From: Acidobacteriaceae bacterium
GTDB taxonomy: Bacteria; Acidobacteriota; Terriglobia; Terriglobales; Acidobacteriaceae
Assembly (NCBI GenBank): GCA_003168355.1
Contig: PMSQ01000201.1
Coordinates: forward strand, 1-64,000
DNA length: 64,000 nt
Direction of reading: 5' to 3'
The notes below the pieces were generated by a model. It saw only the letters and a list, made by a program, of their open reading frames with translations. It was not told the origin of the DNA and did no database searches. Below are positions 42,555-51,239 of this stretch, piece after piece. Position 1 is the stretch's first letter. Every line of letters begins with the position of its first letter. Made by a program: the position numbers and the translations under genes.

Positions 42555-42662
42555 AGAGGAAGTGCGGTAGAAGCAAAATCTCCAACCAGTTACCTTTGTG
42601 CCTCACACATCGGGGCCATTCCACTTTGCTTCCGCTTGCGTCACACTATTTCTGTGCCCTCA

Positions 42663-43043
42663 ATGCGATCAATCAGAGTGGAAGTAAACCGGCGCCGGCA
42701 ATCTCGCACGCAAGCAGTGCTGCCCGTTCGAGTGCGCGGAACGAACGCCTCCGGCGTTCTGTTTGAAGGACTGGCACACACGCTCGACCTCACCTCGACG
42801 GGAGCAAGGCTAGGCGCCATTCGCCACAAGCTGCAAGTACTGGATACGTTGGTTGTTCTTTATCGGCAGCGCAGAATCGAATTCACCATCGTTTGGTCGA
42901 AGCTGCTGGATGGGCAGCACGAATACCAGGTGGGCCTGCAAACGGTTGCGCAGCAAAGCGATCCCTGGGGTTTGAGTCTGTCAAATAACAGTGCGCAGCC
43001 GGCAATGGAAGCTTCGGCAGTTTCAGTCTCGGGGGCTGCCTGA
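42663..43043 (+). CDS. PilZ-domain protein
   Basis: 126 residues. The PilZ motifs are NRRRQSRTQAVLPVRV near 8-23 (RxxxR) and TLDLTSTGARLG near 42-53 (DxSxxG-like; here DLTSTG). It should bind c-di-GMP. ATG 42663 is preferred over 42636 because homology begins close after it. It ends 13 bp before the Flp-type pilin gene, so the two are likely co-transcribed and the PilZ protein may act on surface structures. Confidence 0.8.
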   Translation: MRSIRVEVNRRRQSRTQAVLPVRVRGTNASGVLFEGLAHTLDLTSTGARLGAIRHKLQVLDTLVVLYRQRRIEFTIVWSKLLDGQHEYQVGLQTVAQQSDPWGLSLSNNSAQPAMEASAVSVSGAA

Positions 43044-43056
43044 TCAAGGAGGAATC

Positions 43057-43221
43057 ATGGACCACTTTTTAAGCAAGCTCTGGTCAGACGAGGAAGGGCA
43101 GGACATCGCGGAGTATTCCGTGATGCTGGCCGTCGTTCTCGTCATCGTGGTGGGCACAGTCCGGCTGATCGGATCGAATGCCGGCAATGTGTACTCGCAG
43201 GTCGGCAGCTCGATTCAGTAG
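43057..43221 (+). CDS. Flp/Fap-type pilin
   Basis: 54 residues with a strong ribosome site (AAGGAGGAATC before ATG). The segment EGQDIAEYSVMLAVVLVIVV is the Flp pilin hallmark: a Gly processing site, a Glu-Tyr pair and a hydrophobic stem. Prepilin peptidase would cut after EGQ or nearby. No Tad assembly genes are in the window, so the pilin is either served by a distant locus or is an orphan. Confidence 0.85.
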   Translation: MDHFLSKLWSDEEGQDIAEYSVMLAVVLVIVVGTVRLIGSNAGNVYSQVGSSIQ

Positions 43222-43332
43222 CCGCAGCCTTCCAACCCAGCTCTCCTGAGTTGGGTTTCTCACAATAACTTCCAGTAAACGCATCCTGCGGAATTCGCGG
43301 GGAAGCAGTCCGCCCAAGACTCTCTGAAGTTT

Positions 43333-44268
43333 TCAGGGCTTAGCCGAGTTGCTCATCATCAGCGCAAACAGGACGGGAAGATAGATAACCGTGGCTTGCA
43401 ATACGTGGCGGGCAAACATTTTGGATCGGGGACTGTTAATCGGCAGCTTAAGAAACGCAAGGCGAGCGCCGAACCAGAAAAGCGCGATTCCAAGCACCAC
43501 CGCGCCCACCAGATAAATCTTGCCCGCCATACCGAAAACACTGGGCAAAGTGCTCAGGGGAATCAAAATCAGCGAGTAGATCAGGATGCGCCGCGCCGTG
43601 GATCTTCCATCCTGCTCGACCACGGGCAACATGCGAATTCCGCCCGCCGCGTAATCTTCCCGGTAGAGCCAGGCGATGGAAAAGAAATGCGGGAACTGCC
43701 ACACAAATAAGATGGCAAACAATATCAACGTGCCCCACTCCAGATGGCCGCGCGCCGCCGTCCAACCCAAAACTCCCGGCATAGCTCCAGGAAAAGCTCC
43801 CACGAAAGTGCAGATCGGCGAGACCCGCTTCAAAGGCGTGTAAGCGGCCAGGTACACCACCGAAGTCAGCAGGGTCAACAGCCAGGTCAGTGGATTGGTG
43901 AAAACCGCCAGGTAAATCGATCCCCCCAAGGTAGCGAGCAGGCCGGCGGTGGTGGCGTGAAACAAGCTCATGCGGCCAGCGGGCAGCGGGCGATGCGCGG
44001 TCCGCCGCATGCGTGCGTCCGCCTCGTGTTCCATCACTTCATTTAGCGCGGCAGTTCCACCGGAGACCAGGGCGATCCCCAGCAAGGCGTGAAAAAGCCC
44101 CCACGACAACGATGAGACACCGGCTTTCTGCGCGCCAAAGTAGTAGCCGCACCATGCGGTCATCACGATGAGGCTGGTCACGCGCAACTTCATCAATTCG
44201 GCATAATCGCGCAGGAGCGAAGTTGCCTGCCTGCGAAGTAGAACCATGGGTTGGGTCATCGCGCTCAT
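43333..44268 (-). CDS. ctaB: Protoheme IX farnesyltransferase (heme O synthase)
   Basis: About 311 residues, a UbiA-family enzyme with eight to nine membrane helices that adds farnesyl to heme b, giving heme O for A-type oxidases. Signatures: NEVMEHEADARMRRTAHRPL near 80-99 (the Asp-rich prenyl-binding region), AAYTPLKRVSPICTFVGAFP near 150, and WQFPHFFSIAWLYREDYAAG near 200. Start codons at 44268 and 44259 are both plausible. The heme A synthase gene ctaA was not found in the window. It lies 3 kb from the oxidase operon that needs its product. Confidence 0.94.
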   Translation of the reverse strand: MSAMTQPMVLLRRQATSLLRDYAELMKLRVTSLIVMTAWCGYYFGAQKAGVSSLSWGLFHALLGIALVSGGTAALNEVMEHEADARMRRTAHRPLPAGRMSLFHATTAGLLATLGGSIYLAVFTNPLTWLLTLLTSVVYLAAYTPLKRVSPICTFVGAFPGAMPGVLGWTAARGHLEWGTLILFAILFVWQFPHFFSIAWLYREDYAAGGIRMLPVVEQDGRSTARRILIYSLILIPLSTLPSVFGMAGKIYLVGAVVLGIALFWFGARLAFLKLPINSPRSKMFARHVLQATVIYLPVLFALMMSNSAKP

Positions 44269-44326
44269 AGACAATTTGTGATCTGATACTTGTACCGCGT
44301 GGCTTGACACTCCCAGCTTTCAGTCG

Positions 44327-44352
44327 CCAGGATTGCATAGGTACTATCCTGG
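44327..44352. promoter_or_regulatory. Palindrome upstream of ctaB
   Basis: CCAGGAT and ATCCTGG, an exact 7-bp inverted repeat around 12 bases, lie about 60 bp before the ctaB start in the spacer to the SH3-protein gene. It could be an operator or a hairpin. TTGACT repeats just beside it (44363 region, minus strand) are possible -35 elements. Confidence 0.35.
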
Positions 44353-44429
44353 CTTTCGAAAGTCAAGTCAAAACTCCAGACTGCCCATACCACCATGATC
44401 CAGTTTTCCCAGGAAAGTGCACGATTCCA

Positions 44430-45806
44430 CTACTGGCTCGCCGCAGAACCTGACCCGCTGAAAATTTCCGGCGGATCAAAAAAACACTGGTGCCACAGTG
44501 CGGCGTCCGATAGTTTACCAGCCTTCCATTGCTGGAGCACCGGGAACGTTGCCGCAATCATTCCCCCATCGATGGAATCAAAGATCAGCACGATTCCCGC
44601 CAACTCCTGCGTCTTTTGTGCCAGCTCTGCATAACTGCTATCCAGGACGGATTTTGCGAATTCCAGTCTCACCTGGGGACCTGCGTCCTTACCGCTGTCG
44701 TCTATCTTTTCCACCGAGACAATCTTCACCCGCTTTCCGCGGAGTGGTCCCCAATCTCCAGGGAAGGGCGCTTGTTCTTCCCGAGCCACATGGAAGATCT
44801 CGGCAGCAGTGGGAACCGCAGCGGCGGGGATGGGCGCATCGTTATACGGAACGCTGTCAGGCATTTCCAGGTTATTGCGCCAGATCCAGCCACGGGACAG
44901 GCCGGAAATATGCACATGAACCCAATCCCGATTGAAGTCCAGCATCTCGAACTCATCGTGAGCGGTGGCCAGGAATAGAGTCTTCGCGGTCAAGCTCGCC
45001 GACCCGACCACCGGGGTCCCGGATTTCTTCACCGCTACCAGGTTCTTGGGATGCGACTGGCTCTTCAGAACCTCCTCCAAGCTCTGCGCTTCCGCGCGCA
45101 GAGAGTTTGAATTTTTGTCCGCAAGGCTGTTCTGCGCACCCTGGGCACCGGATTTTTCTTGCTGGGCCAGACCTTGGGCTAAGGACGAAGAAAATCCGCC
45201 GCCGGTTTCCGGAATTCTGGGCACCGGTGCCGAAATGGTGGATTCTTCTGCATCCGCCGTCTTCACGGTTTGGCCGGGAGTGGTTTGGCCCGAGGCGCTT
45301 TGCCCTGGAGAAGCTCGCCCCGAAGAAGATGGGCCCATGCTGGCGTTTGTCGAAGAACCCGCACCAACTGCAGGCGCTTTCGCAGCGAGTTGGTCCGACA
45401 GTTGATCAAGCAGGTCCGTTTCCAGGCGGCCATTCGAGGTTAACAATTGATACCCGGAGCGAGCAGCAACCGGATCCGCGTACCAGGCCGTAACCTGCGC
45501 GCTTACTCGCACAACCGATCCACCCGACGGAGCCGCGCTGACCTGGATCTTGGACTGATAGTAGCCACGCTGATAGCGATCCAGGGGATAATCCACTGAA
45601 GTAGCAAATCCCTCTAACACTGGAAGGCGTCCCGACGAAGCCATTGGAGTTTCTTTCAGGAGTCTTTCCACCGCGGCCTTCGACTGCGGGAAAGCGCGCT
45701 CGTATCCGCCGCCTTGCGCGAGGCTCGATGGCACACAGTAAACGACCGCGACCGCCAATAGCGCGCACATGAATTCTTGACCAAATCCTGCCCTACGCGT
45801 CTTCAT
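44430..45806 (-). CDS. Exported SH3-domain protein, coupled to upstream gene
   Basis: 458 residues from ATG 45806, with a signal peptide (EFMCALLAVAVVYCVPSSLAQ). The central part (about 150-240) is low-complexity Ser/Gly/Ala/Pro. A bacterial SH3-like domain lies near 275-335 (AKTLFLATAHDEFEMLDFNR, VHVHISGLSRGWIWRNNLEM). Its ATG overlaps the TGA of the upstream SH3 gene (45803-45806, ATGA), so translation is coupled. Bacterial SH3 domains often bind peptidoglycan; function is otherwise unknown. Confidence 0.7.
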   Translation of the reverse strand: MKTRRAGFGQEFMCALLAVAVVYCVPSSLAQGGGYERAFPQSKAAVERLLKETPMASSGRLPVLEGFATSVDYPLDRYQRGYYQSKIQVSAAPSGGSVVRVSAQVTAWYADPVAARSGYQLLTSNGRLETDLLDQLSDQLAAKAPAVGAGSSTNASMGPSSSGRASPGQSASGQTTPGQTVKTADAEESTISAPVPRIPETGGGFSSSLAQGLAQQEKSGAQGAQNSLADKNSNSLRAEAQSLEEVLKSQSHPKNLVAVKKSGTPVVGSASLTAKTLFLATAHDEFEMLDFNRDWVHVHISGLSRGWIWRNNLEMPDSVPYNDAPIPAAAVPTAAEIFHVAREEQAPFPGDWGPLRGKRVKIVSVEKIDDSGKDAGPQVRLEFAKSVLDSSYAELAQKTQELAGIVLIFDSIDGGMIAATFPVLQQWKAGKLSDAALWHQCFFDPPEIFSGSGSAASQ

Positions 45807-46876
45807 GGCAGCTCCAATTGCTCGCGCATCATCCATCCGTGCTGTCCATCGTGAGTCTCCACTCCGTACCAGTAGGGCGTGGAGATCACAATCAGAACCT
45901 CCGCGCCCGTCGACAACAACTGCAGCGTGCTCGCGGTGTGGAACGGCGCCGACTTGAGAGGCGCGCCCGGCGATTTCACCAGCCGCTCCACCTGTTTGCG
46001 GAGCTCCTTAACGTGATCTTCCAGCGTCTGCCCCGGCGTCGTCGCCACCGGCTGTTCAGCGGGCTGCGTCGCCTCCGCCGGCGGAGGTGGATCAGCGGGG
46101 CTCTCCAGATTCTGTGGAACAGGCTGGGAGGACGATGTTGAAGGCGGTTTCGCCGCAGGGGAATCATTGTTGGTGCGCGCCACGAGTTCCTGTTTTTTCG
46201 CGAGTATCTCGGCGCGCTCCTCCGCTGCCTCTACGTTCTGTCTCTTCATCAGTTCGATCGCGTCCAGGTGTTCCCGGATGTCCTTGTACTCGTTGCTTTC
46301 GACCGATCCGTCCGATTGATGCAGGGTGTGGCGGAACGCTTCCTCAAAAAGCGCATCGATGCGCAAGAGCGTGTTCTTACCCTGGGCGATGACCACATAT
46401 CGAACCACAAGCGTGCCCACATCGCCGCTGTCCTTGAAGTTCCGCGGATCGATTGCTTGCTCGCGAACTTTGTAAAAGACCTTCCCGCCCTCTTTCCACG
46501 GCGGAAACACCGGCGAGGTAGTGGCCGGTTTCGCGCCCGAGACAAATTCGTCTTTGTTGTATTCCTTGGTTCCCCTGATGATGCCGTTCTCCGTCACATC
46601 TTGCACAACTTGCTCAACTTCGCTCTCCCGCATAGCGATGTTGACGACCAGCCCCTCGCCGTAAGTCAACTTGTCTTTTGTACGGCCGGCGAGGGGAAGC
46701 GCCATCGCGAAGAGCAGGCAGAGCAGCAGAATCCGGCCGGCTGCGCGTGGCCCCTCCCAGTGCGTAACACGCCAATCACGGCGCGTAGAGCCAATACCAG
46801 TCGTCCCGCGGCTCTTTTCCAAGAAGCTCAACCCCCGGCTTCGAAAACCCATCGGCCGATTCACCCTCGTCTCCAT
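45803..46876 (-). CDS. Membrane-anchored SH3-domain protein
   Basis: 357 residues. A hydrophobic segment near 48-64 (GRILLLCLLFAMALPLAG) is an anchor or late signal peptide. The middle has a Pro/Thr/Ala-rich stretch, then a coiled-coil piece (LEDHVKELRKQVERLVK) and a C-terminal SH3-like domain (STGAEVLIVISTPYWYGVET, DGQHGWMMREQLELP). A GGGAGG ribosome site precedes the ATG. It forms a two-gene unit with the gene at 44430, divergent from the respiratory operon; no known system is recognised. Confidence 0.7.
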   Translation of the reverse strand: METRVNRPMGFRSRGLSFLEKSRGTTGIGSTRRDWRVTHWEGPRAAGRILLLCLLFAMALPLAGRTKDKLTYGEGLVVNIAMRESEVEQVVQDVTENGIIRGTKEYNKDEFVSGAKPATTSPVFPPWKEGGKVFYKVREQAIDPRNFKDSGDVGTLVVRYVVIAQGKNTLLRIDALFEEAFRHTLHQSDGSVESNEYKDIREHLDAIELMKRQNVEAAEERAEILAKKQELVARTNNDSPAAKPPSTSSSQPVPQNLESPADPPPPAEATQPAEQPVATTPGQTLEDHVKELRKQVERLVKSPGAPLKSAPFHTASTLQLLSTGAEVLIVISTPYWYGVETHDGQHGWMMREQLELP

Positions 46877-46998
46877 GTGACCTCCCCAGAGTCTCGTACT
46901 CCGGACGCGAAGCTGTCAACCCTTGCGGGAGATTTGCCATCAAAGGCCGGGAGAAAAATATTCTCCGGACCGACCTTGTAAAAAATTTGTAAAACTTC

Positions 46999-47028
46999 TT
47001 GCACTTCGTGTTTCGACCGTAGTAGGAT
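46999..47028 (+). promoter_or_regulatory. Probable promoter of the respiratory operon
   Basis: TTGCAC (46999-47004) and TAGGAT (47023-47028) are separated by 18 bases. Transcription would begin near 47035, leaving a 160-base leader before the first gene. Confidence 0.45.
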
Positions 47029-47044
47029 TCCGCCCCGGTACGGT

Positions 47045-47112
47045 GGTAGGACCGAATCGATGTTCTACCCTCAAGGCGGAACGAGAAAGGGGTTTCTCGT
47101 TCGGCGCTTTTT
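47045..47112 (+). promoter_or_regulatory. Two leader hairpins ahead of the respiratory operon
   Basis: Hairpin A pairs GGTAGGAC (47045-47052) with GTTCTACC (47062-47069), with one G-U. Hairpin B is a perfect 10-bp stem, GAACGAGAAA/TTTCTCGTTC (47079-47102), around GGGG, followed by GGCGC and five T (47108-47112). B resembles an intrinsic terminator with a five-base offset. This arrangement in a long leader suggests attenuation, but no ligand-binding consensus is recognised. Confidence 0.4.
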
Positions 47113-47197
47113 ATTGGTAATATCTGCGCCTTGTCGCTTTTGTGGTATGCGGTTTTGAACAACAACAGATCTTGATTTGCTGCCGAGGAGACCGGAC

Positions 47198-48703
47198 ATG
47201 CGCGTTTTTAAGTGTTCCCGTCGTAGCCAGGTATTTCGCTCTGCGACGTCACTATTGTCCCTGGCTCTGTTTCTCGTTCCCGTGGTCCTGACCTGCAGCC
47301 AGCCCGCGAATGCCTTGCCGGCTTTCGCCCGCAAGTATGGCCTGCGATGCTCAGCCTGCCACGAGTCCTGGCCGATGCTGAATTATTTCGGCCAGAAATT
47401 CAAAGACAACGGCTACCAGATCATGAACGATCGCGATGCCCCGATCTGGCAGAATCCGGGGTACTGGCCGGTGGTCTTCCGCATCACGCCAATCTGGCAC
47501 CGCGTGAGCACCGGCAAGGTCGAGGTGGACACGTACTCTTCGGTGGGCGGGGTCCCCACACCAACTGGTTCTGCGGTCCAGCGCATCTCAAGTTCCGGCT
47601 TTGACTTGAGCGGGCTCGACTTCCACACCGCTGGAACTTTGGAGAAGAACATCTCCTTCTATCTGCTTCCGTCCTCCGATCCTACCGGCGCTTTTCACTT
47701 TGAGCAGGTTTTTGTGCGCTTTGACAACATTGCTCGCAGTCCCTGGCTCAATTTCAAGCTGGGCCGGTTCGAACTCGACAACCTGCTTTCTGAAAAGCGC
47801 ATTTTGACGCTGACCGGGAACGGCGGCGTTTACCAGACTTATCACTTCATCCCTCAGGGTGACGGGAACATCTTTGGGCAGATCGGCGATAACCAACTCG
47901 GCATCGAGTACCTGGGGCACTCGGTGAACGATCGCTCGCGCATTTCCGCTTCCCTGGTTAGCTCGAGCGATGGGAACGTCAACCTGAGTACTGGAGCCAA
48001 CTCCTACTCGGGCTTCTTTGCCGGGAGCCAGGCTTTTGATACAGGCAGACTTGGGGTGCAACGCATCGGGTTTTACGCCATGGCCGGAGAAGCGGCAACC
48101 TACTACCTAACTACTGGAGGCGGGATTCCCATTGCTGGTTCGGGAATTGGCAACAAGAGTTACAGCCGCGAGGGCTTCGTCGGACAATTCTATTTCGGCC
48201 AGCATCTCGATCTTACGGTTGTGACGCAGCATGGTTCGGATAACGTATGGTTCGGGCAGGGTTATGGCAATGCCATCGCCACCGACGGCAATGGAGGCAC
48301 AACCTGCACCGCTCCCATTCCCAACGGCTGCCCTCCGAACAATGTGCCGGGAACAGTTCTTCCGGTGGGAGCGCAGGCGCCCAGCTGGAACGGCGTTACC
48401 TTCGAGGGCCACTACGTATACAGTCCGCAGTTGATCTTCATCGGCCGGTATGAAGCGGAAAAGATGTCGCAACAAGCCAACAACGGTCCAGGATCACTCG
48501 ATCCTGTTGCTTCGAACTTTGGCAATATCTCGACCTACACCATCGGCTTCCGCTACAACCCGTTCATGACAAGCCGTGCCGGGTTAGCCTGGCACAACGA
48601 GTACAACTGGCTGCACCAGGATGGTACGGGGCCAAGTCTCGGCTTAGCCTCCGCCAACGTCAACACCGGCGAAATACTGATCGGACTTGACTTCGATTTC
48701 TAG
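47198..48703 (+). CDS. Cyc2-like outer-membrane cytochrome-porin
   Basis: 501 residues with a signal peptide ending around PANA. The mature N-terminus reads LPAFARKYGLRCSACHESWP, then LNYFGQKFKDNGYQI. A single CxxCH followed by an FG..FK.NGY block is the pattern of Cyc2-type monoheme cytochromes fused to a porin. The remainder (about 90-500) is rich in alternating aromatic/polar strands and ends in LIGLDFDF, a C-terminal phenylalanine typical of outer-membrane barrels. ATG 47198 follows GAGGAG. It is the first gene of the operon leading to the oxidase. The link to iron oxidation or electron uptake is an inference; related fusions exist without known substrate. Confidence 0.75.
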   Translation: MRVFKCSRRSQVFRSATSLLSLALFLVPVVLTCSQPANALPAFARKYGLRCSACHESWPMLNYFGQKFKDNGYQIMNDRDAPIWQNPGYWPVVFRITPIWHRVSTGKVEVDTYSSVGGVPTPTGSAVQRISSSGFDLSGLDFHTAGTLEKNISFYLLPSSDPTGAFHFEQVFVRFDNIARSPWLNFKLGRFELDNLLSEKRILTLTGNGGVYQTYHFIPQGDGNIFGQIGDNQLGIEYLGHSVNDRSRISASLVSSSDGNVNLSTGANSYSGFFAGSQAFDTGRLGVQRIGFYAMAGEAATYYLTTGGGIPIAGSGIGNKSYSREGFVGQFYFGQHLDLTVVTQHGSDNVWFGQGYGNAIATDGNGGTTCTAPIPNGCPPNNVPGTVLPVGAQAPSWNGVTFEGHYVYSPQLIFIGRYEAEKMSQQANNGPGSLDPVASNFGNISTYTIGFRYNPFMTSRAGLAWHNEYNWLHQDGTGPSLGLASANVNTGEILIGLDFDF

Positions 48704-48715
48704 AGAGGGATAGAC

Positions 48716-49582
48716 ATGCGAACAAGATTGCGGAAGTGGTCGCTTCTCCTGGGCGCAGCTGCGGTTTTGGCGCTGCCTCTGACTTCGTGGGCGCAGCTCA
48801 CGCAGTACGATTTGGAAACGCGCATAGGCATGGAAAGCCATGTCGGAAACATTACTGGTCATGCCAAAGATGCGAAGGGCGACTATCGCCGTTATTGCGT
48901 CGTTTGCCATGGCACGCTCGGGGACGGAAATGGCGAAAGCTTCCCCTGGGTCGACCCCAAGCCCCGCGATTTCCAATTGGGCATATTCAAGTGTCGATCT
49001 ACTCCGACGGGCACCCTGCCGGTCGACCAGGATCTTTTCGACACCATCGCTCGTGGCATGGACCGTTCGAACATGCCACAGTGGAGTACCTTTACCAAGC
49101 AGGAGCGCGCAGACCTGGTGGCCTGGGTTAAGCACTTCTCTCCGCGCTGGACAGGCGAAAAACCAGGAACGCCAATCACGATTCCTCCCGAACCGGAAGT
49201 CACCCCGGAGCGCATCAAGGCCGGACGCGACGTGTTTGCCCGAGTGCAGTGCTGGAAGTGCCACGGCGTCCAAGGTATGGCCAACGGGCCGTCGGCTGCG
49301 ACCCTCACCGACGATCTGGGCCGCACCATCCAGCCTTTCAACTTCACCGACGGTTCCCGGCCGAAGTGCGGCGATACGGATCGCGATATTTACCGGATTT
49401 TCATGACCGGTTTGGACGGCACTCCCATGCCGTCGTTCGCCGATAACATCAAGCCCGACGAGGCGTGGGACCTGGTTTTCTATCTGCGAACCTTCATGTC
49501 GCAACCCAGTAAGGAAAAAGCGATGGCGAAGCAGCTCGCACTCAAACCGGTTGATCCCAATGCCCCGGTGGCGCAACAATAG
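48716..49582 (+). CDS. Periplasmic diheme cytochrome c
   Basis: 288 residues with a signal peptide (SLLLGAAAVLALPLTSWAQ). Two cytochrome c domains are visible: CVVCHGTLGDGNGES near 61-75, with SNMPQWSTF as the likely Met-ligand loop, and CWKCHGVQGMANGPS near 180-194, with GTPMPSFADNI as the second Met loop. It starts 12 bp after the cytochrome-porin gene. It is a natural candidate to carry electrons from the outer membrane toward the CuA site of the oxidase. Confidence 0.92.
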   Translation: MRTRLRKWSLLLGAAAVLALPLTSWAQLTQYDLETRIGMESHVGNITGHAKDAKGDYRRYCVVCHGTLGDGNGESFPWVDPKPRDFQLGIFKCRSTPTGTLPVDQDLFDTIARGMDRSNMPQWSTFTKQERADLVAWVKHFSPRWTGEKPGTPITIPPEPEVTPERIKAGRDVFARVQCWKCHGVQGMANGPSAATLTDDLGRTIQPFNFTDGSRPKCGDTDRDIYRIFMTGLDGTPMPSFADNIKPDEAWDLVFYLRTFMSQPSKEKAMAKQLALKPVDPNAPVAQQ

Positions 49583-49624
49583 TAGAGGGTATGCACGCGT
49601 AAGGTTCACCAAGGAGAACTTTTC

Positions 49625-50359
49625 ATGAGGAATCGACAGAATTGGGCGGTTGCACTATCGGCGATAGTATTGGTCTGCTGTGGAGCCTTGCTCTTGAGCC
49701 AGAAGGTAAACGCGGCCGGAGAAGGCAAGATTACCGGGACGGTCAAGCTGGATGGCACAGCTCCTCACATGAAGGGCATCGATATGTCGAAGGATCCCTA
49801 CTGCGCGAAGGCCCACGCGACCGATCCAGCGCACCTGGAACAAGTCGTGGCCGGAGCCAACGGAGGCTTGGAGAATGTGGTCCTCTACATCTCTAACTGG
49901 AGCGGCAGCGCCCAGGCATCCACCGCAGTCCCGGTGTTCGATCAAAAGAACTGTGTCTATACGCCACACGTGCTGGCGATGGACGCGGGCCAGACATTCA
50001 AGGTAATAACCAGCGATCAGACCACCCACAATATTCACCCGCTGCCCAACCCCATGACCGGTAATATCCCGTGGAACCAGTCTCAGCCGCCGGGAGCGGC
50101 GCCGGTCGAGAAGAGCTGGAAAGCTGCAGAGGTGATCCCAGTCCAGTGCAACATCCATCCCTGGATGCACGGTTGGTTTGTTGTGGTCAAAGGGCCTTAC
50201 GCAACCACCGACGATAAAGGCAGCTATACCATCGACAACGTGCCGCCCGGAAACTACACGGTGACTGCGTGGCAGGAAACCTACAACACCATGACGCAGA
50301 AAGTCACAGTGGCCGCTGGCGCGTCGGCGACGGCCGATTTCACCTTCAAGGCGAAGTAG
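49625..50359 (+). CDS. Periplasmic cupredoxin-like protein
   Basis: 244 residues with a signal peptide (VALSAIVLVCCGALLLSQKVNAA) and AAGGAG ribosome site. It has a GKITGTVKLDG domain, a cupredoxin-like middle with TTHNIHPLP (His ligand) and VQCNIHPWMHGWFVVV (Cys, His and Met in the type-1 copper spacing C-x2-H-x2-M, slightly compressed), and a C-terminal carboxypeptidase-regulatory domain (DDKGSYTIDNVPPGNYTVTA). It is a paralog of the protein at 40355 and probably shuttles electrons in this operon. Copper binding is inferred. Confidence 0.8.
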   Translation: MRNRQNWAVALSAIVLVCCGALLLSQKVNAAGEGKITGTVKLDGTAPHMKGIDMSKDPYCAKAHATDPAHLEQVVAGANGGLENVVLYISNWSGSAQASTAVPVFDQKNCVYTPHVLAMDAGQTFKVITSDQTTHNIHPLPNPMTGNIPWNQSQPPGAAPVEKSWKAAEVIPVQCNIHPWMHGWFVVVKGPYATTDDKGSYTIDNVPPGNYTVTAWQETYNTMTQKVTVAAGASATADFTFKAK

Positions 50360-50397
50360 CGAACCGAAGTAGCGAACCAACGAAATCCGGTTAGACC

Positions 50398-51141
50398 ATG
50401 GCGACTCTCACCCCTCCAGTAACGGTGCACATGCCCCCGACTAATAAGGACGGGGGCAGCTCTCTTCCGCCCATTTATGGTGGCGGCGACGGTGGGCGCA
50501 GGGACGGCGCTCCCGGCTATGGTTCGCGACTGCGGCGCGCCCGCCTTGGACTGGCCGTAGCTATCGCTCCCATCGTAATGCTGTTTGTTGCCTTTACCAG
50601 CGCCTATGTCGTGCGACAGGGCCTGCCCACGCTGGACGAAAAAACCAACACCTACGTCCGTGATTGGATTCCGGTCAGCTTGCCGATCGCTCTGCTCCTG
50701 GTAAATACCGGATTACTCTTGTTCAGCAGCATTGCAGCAGAATTGGCCCGGCGGCAGATCACCCGGCAGGCCGCGTTAGCACCAGTTCACTCCATTCCTG
50801 GCGTTTCTCTCGGTGCAGGAAAAGGCCTTCCCTGGCTCGGGATCACCGTTCTGCTCGGTGGCGGCTTTCTGGCCGGCCAATGGATGGCCTGGCGAGTGCT
50901 GGCCGACCGCGGTTTTTACCTGGCCACCAGCGCCAGCAGTTCGTTCGTGTATTTGCTCACAGCTACCCATGCCGTCCACCTCATAGGCGGCATGCTGGTT
51001 CTGCTTTACGCCGCAGTTGTTTCCCTGCTCGATAAGCCGGTTGAATCGCGGCGCATCGTCGTGGACGTGACGGCTTGGTATTGGCATTTCATGTTTCTGT
51101 TGTGGATTTATATTTTTGCTCTTATGTGGTTTGCCCGGTAG
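50398..51141 (+). CDS. Heme-copper oxidase subunit III (first copy)
   Basis: 247 residues. A Gly/Asp-rich N-terminal tail of about 45 residues precedes five membrane helices (LAVAIAPIVMLFVAFTSAYV, PVSLPIALLLVNTGLLLFS, LGITVLLGGGFLAGQWMAW, SFVYLLTATHAVHLIGGMLV, YWHFMFLLWIYIFALMWF). The ATHAVHLIGG and VTAWYWHFMFLLW blocks are typical of CoxC/CtaE. It lies before subunit II, unusual because a second subunit III gene follows subunit I. No strong ribosome binding site precedes ATG 50398. Confidence 0.9.
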   Translation: MATLTPPVTVHMPPTNKDGGSSLPPIYGGGDGGRRDGAPGYGSRLRRARLGLAVAIAPIVMLFVAFTSAYVVRQGLPTLDEKTNTYVRDWIPVSLPIALLLVNTGLLLFSSIAAELARRQITRQAALAPVHSIPGVSLGAGKGLPWLGITVLLGGGFLAGQWMAWRVLADRGFYLATSASSSFVYLLTATHAVHLIGGMLVLLYAAVVSLLDKPVESRRIVVDVTAWYWHFMFLLWIYIFALMWFAR

Positions 51142-51239
51142 TCGAATAAGGTCGACGGGGGCGGTGGGCGCTTACGAGCTGCCCCCGTACGGCGCGTTTT
51201 CACAGAAGAAGCCAAGTCTGTTCCGCGGGGGATCGTACC

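Noticed and set aside
47198-48703. Calling the cytochrome-porin a proven iron oxidase (Cyc2)
   Set aside because: Only the N-terminal heme block and the barrel-like remainder match; related fusions exist with no known iron oxidation, so it is labelled Cyc2-like.
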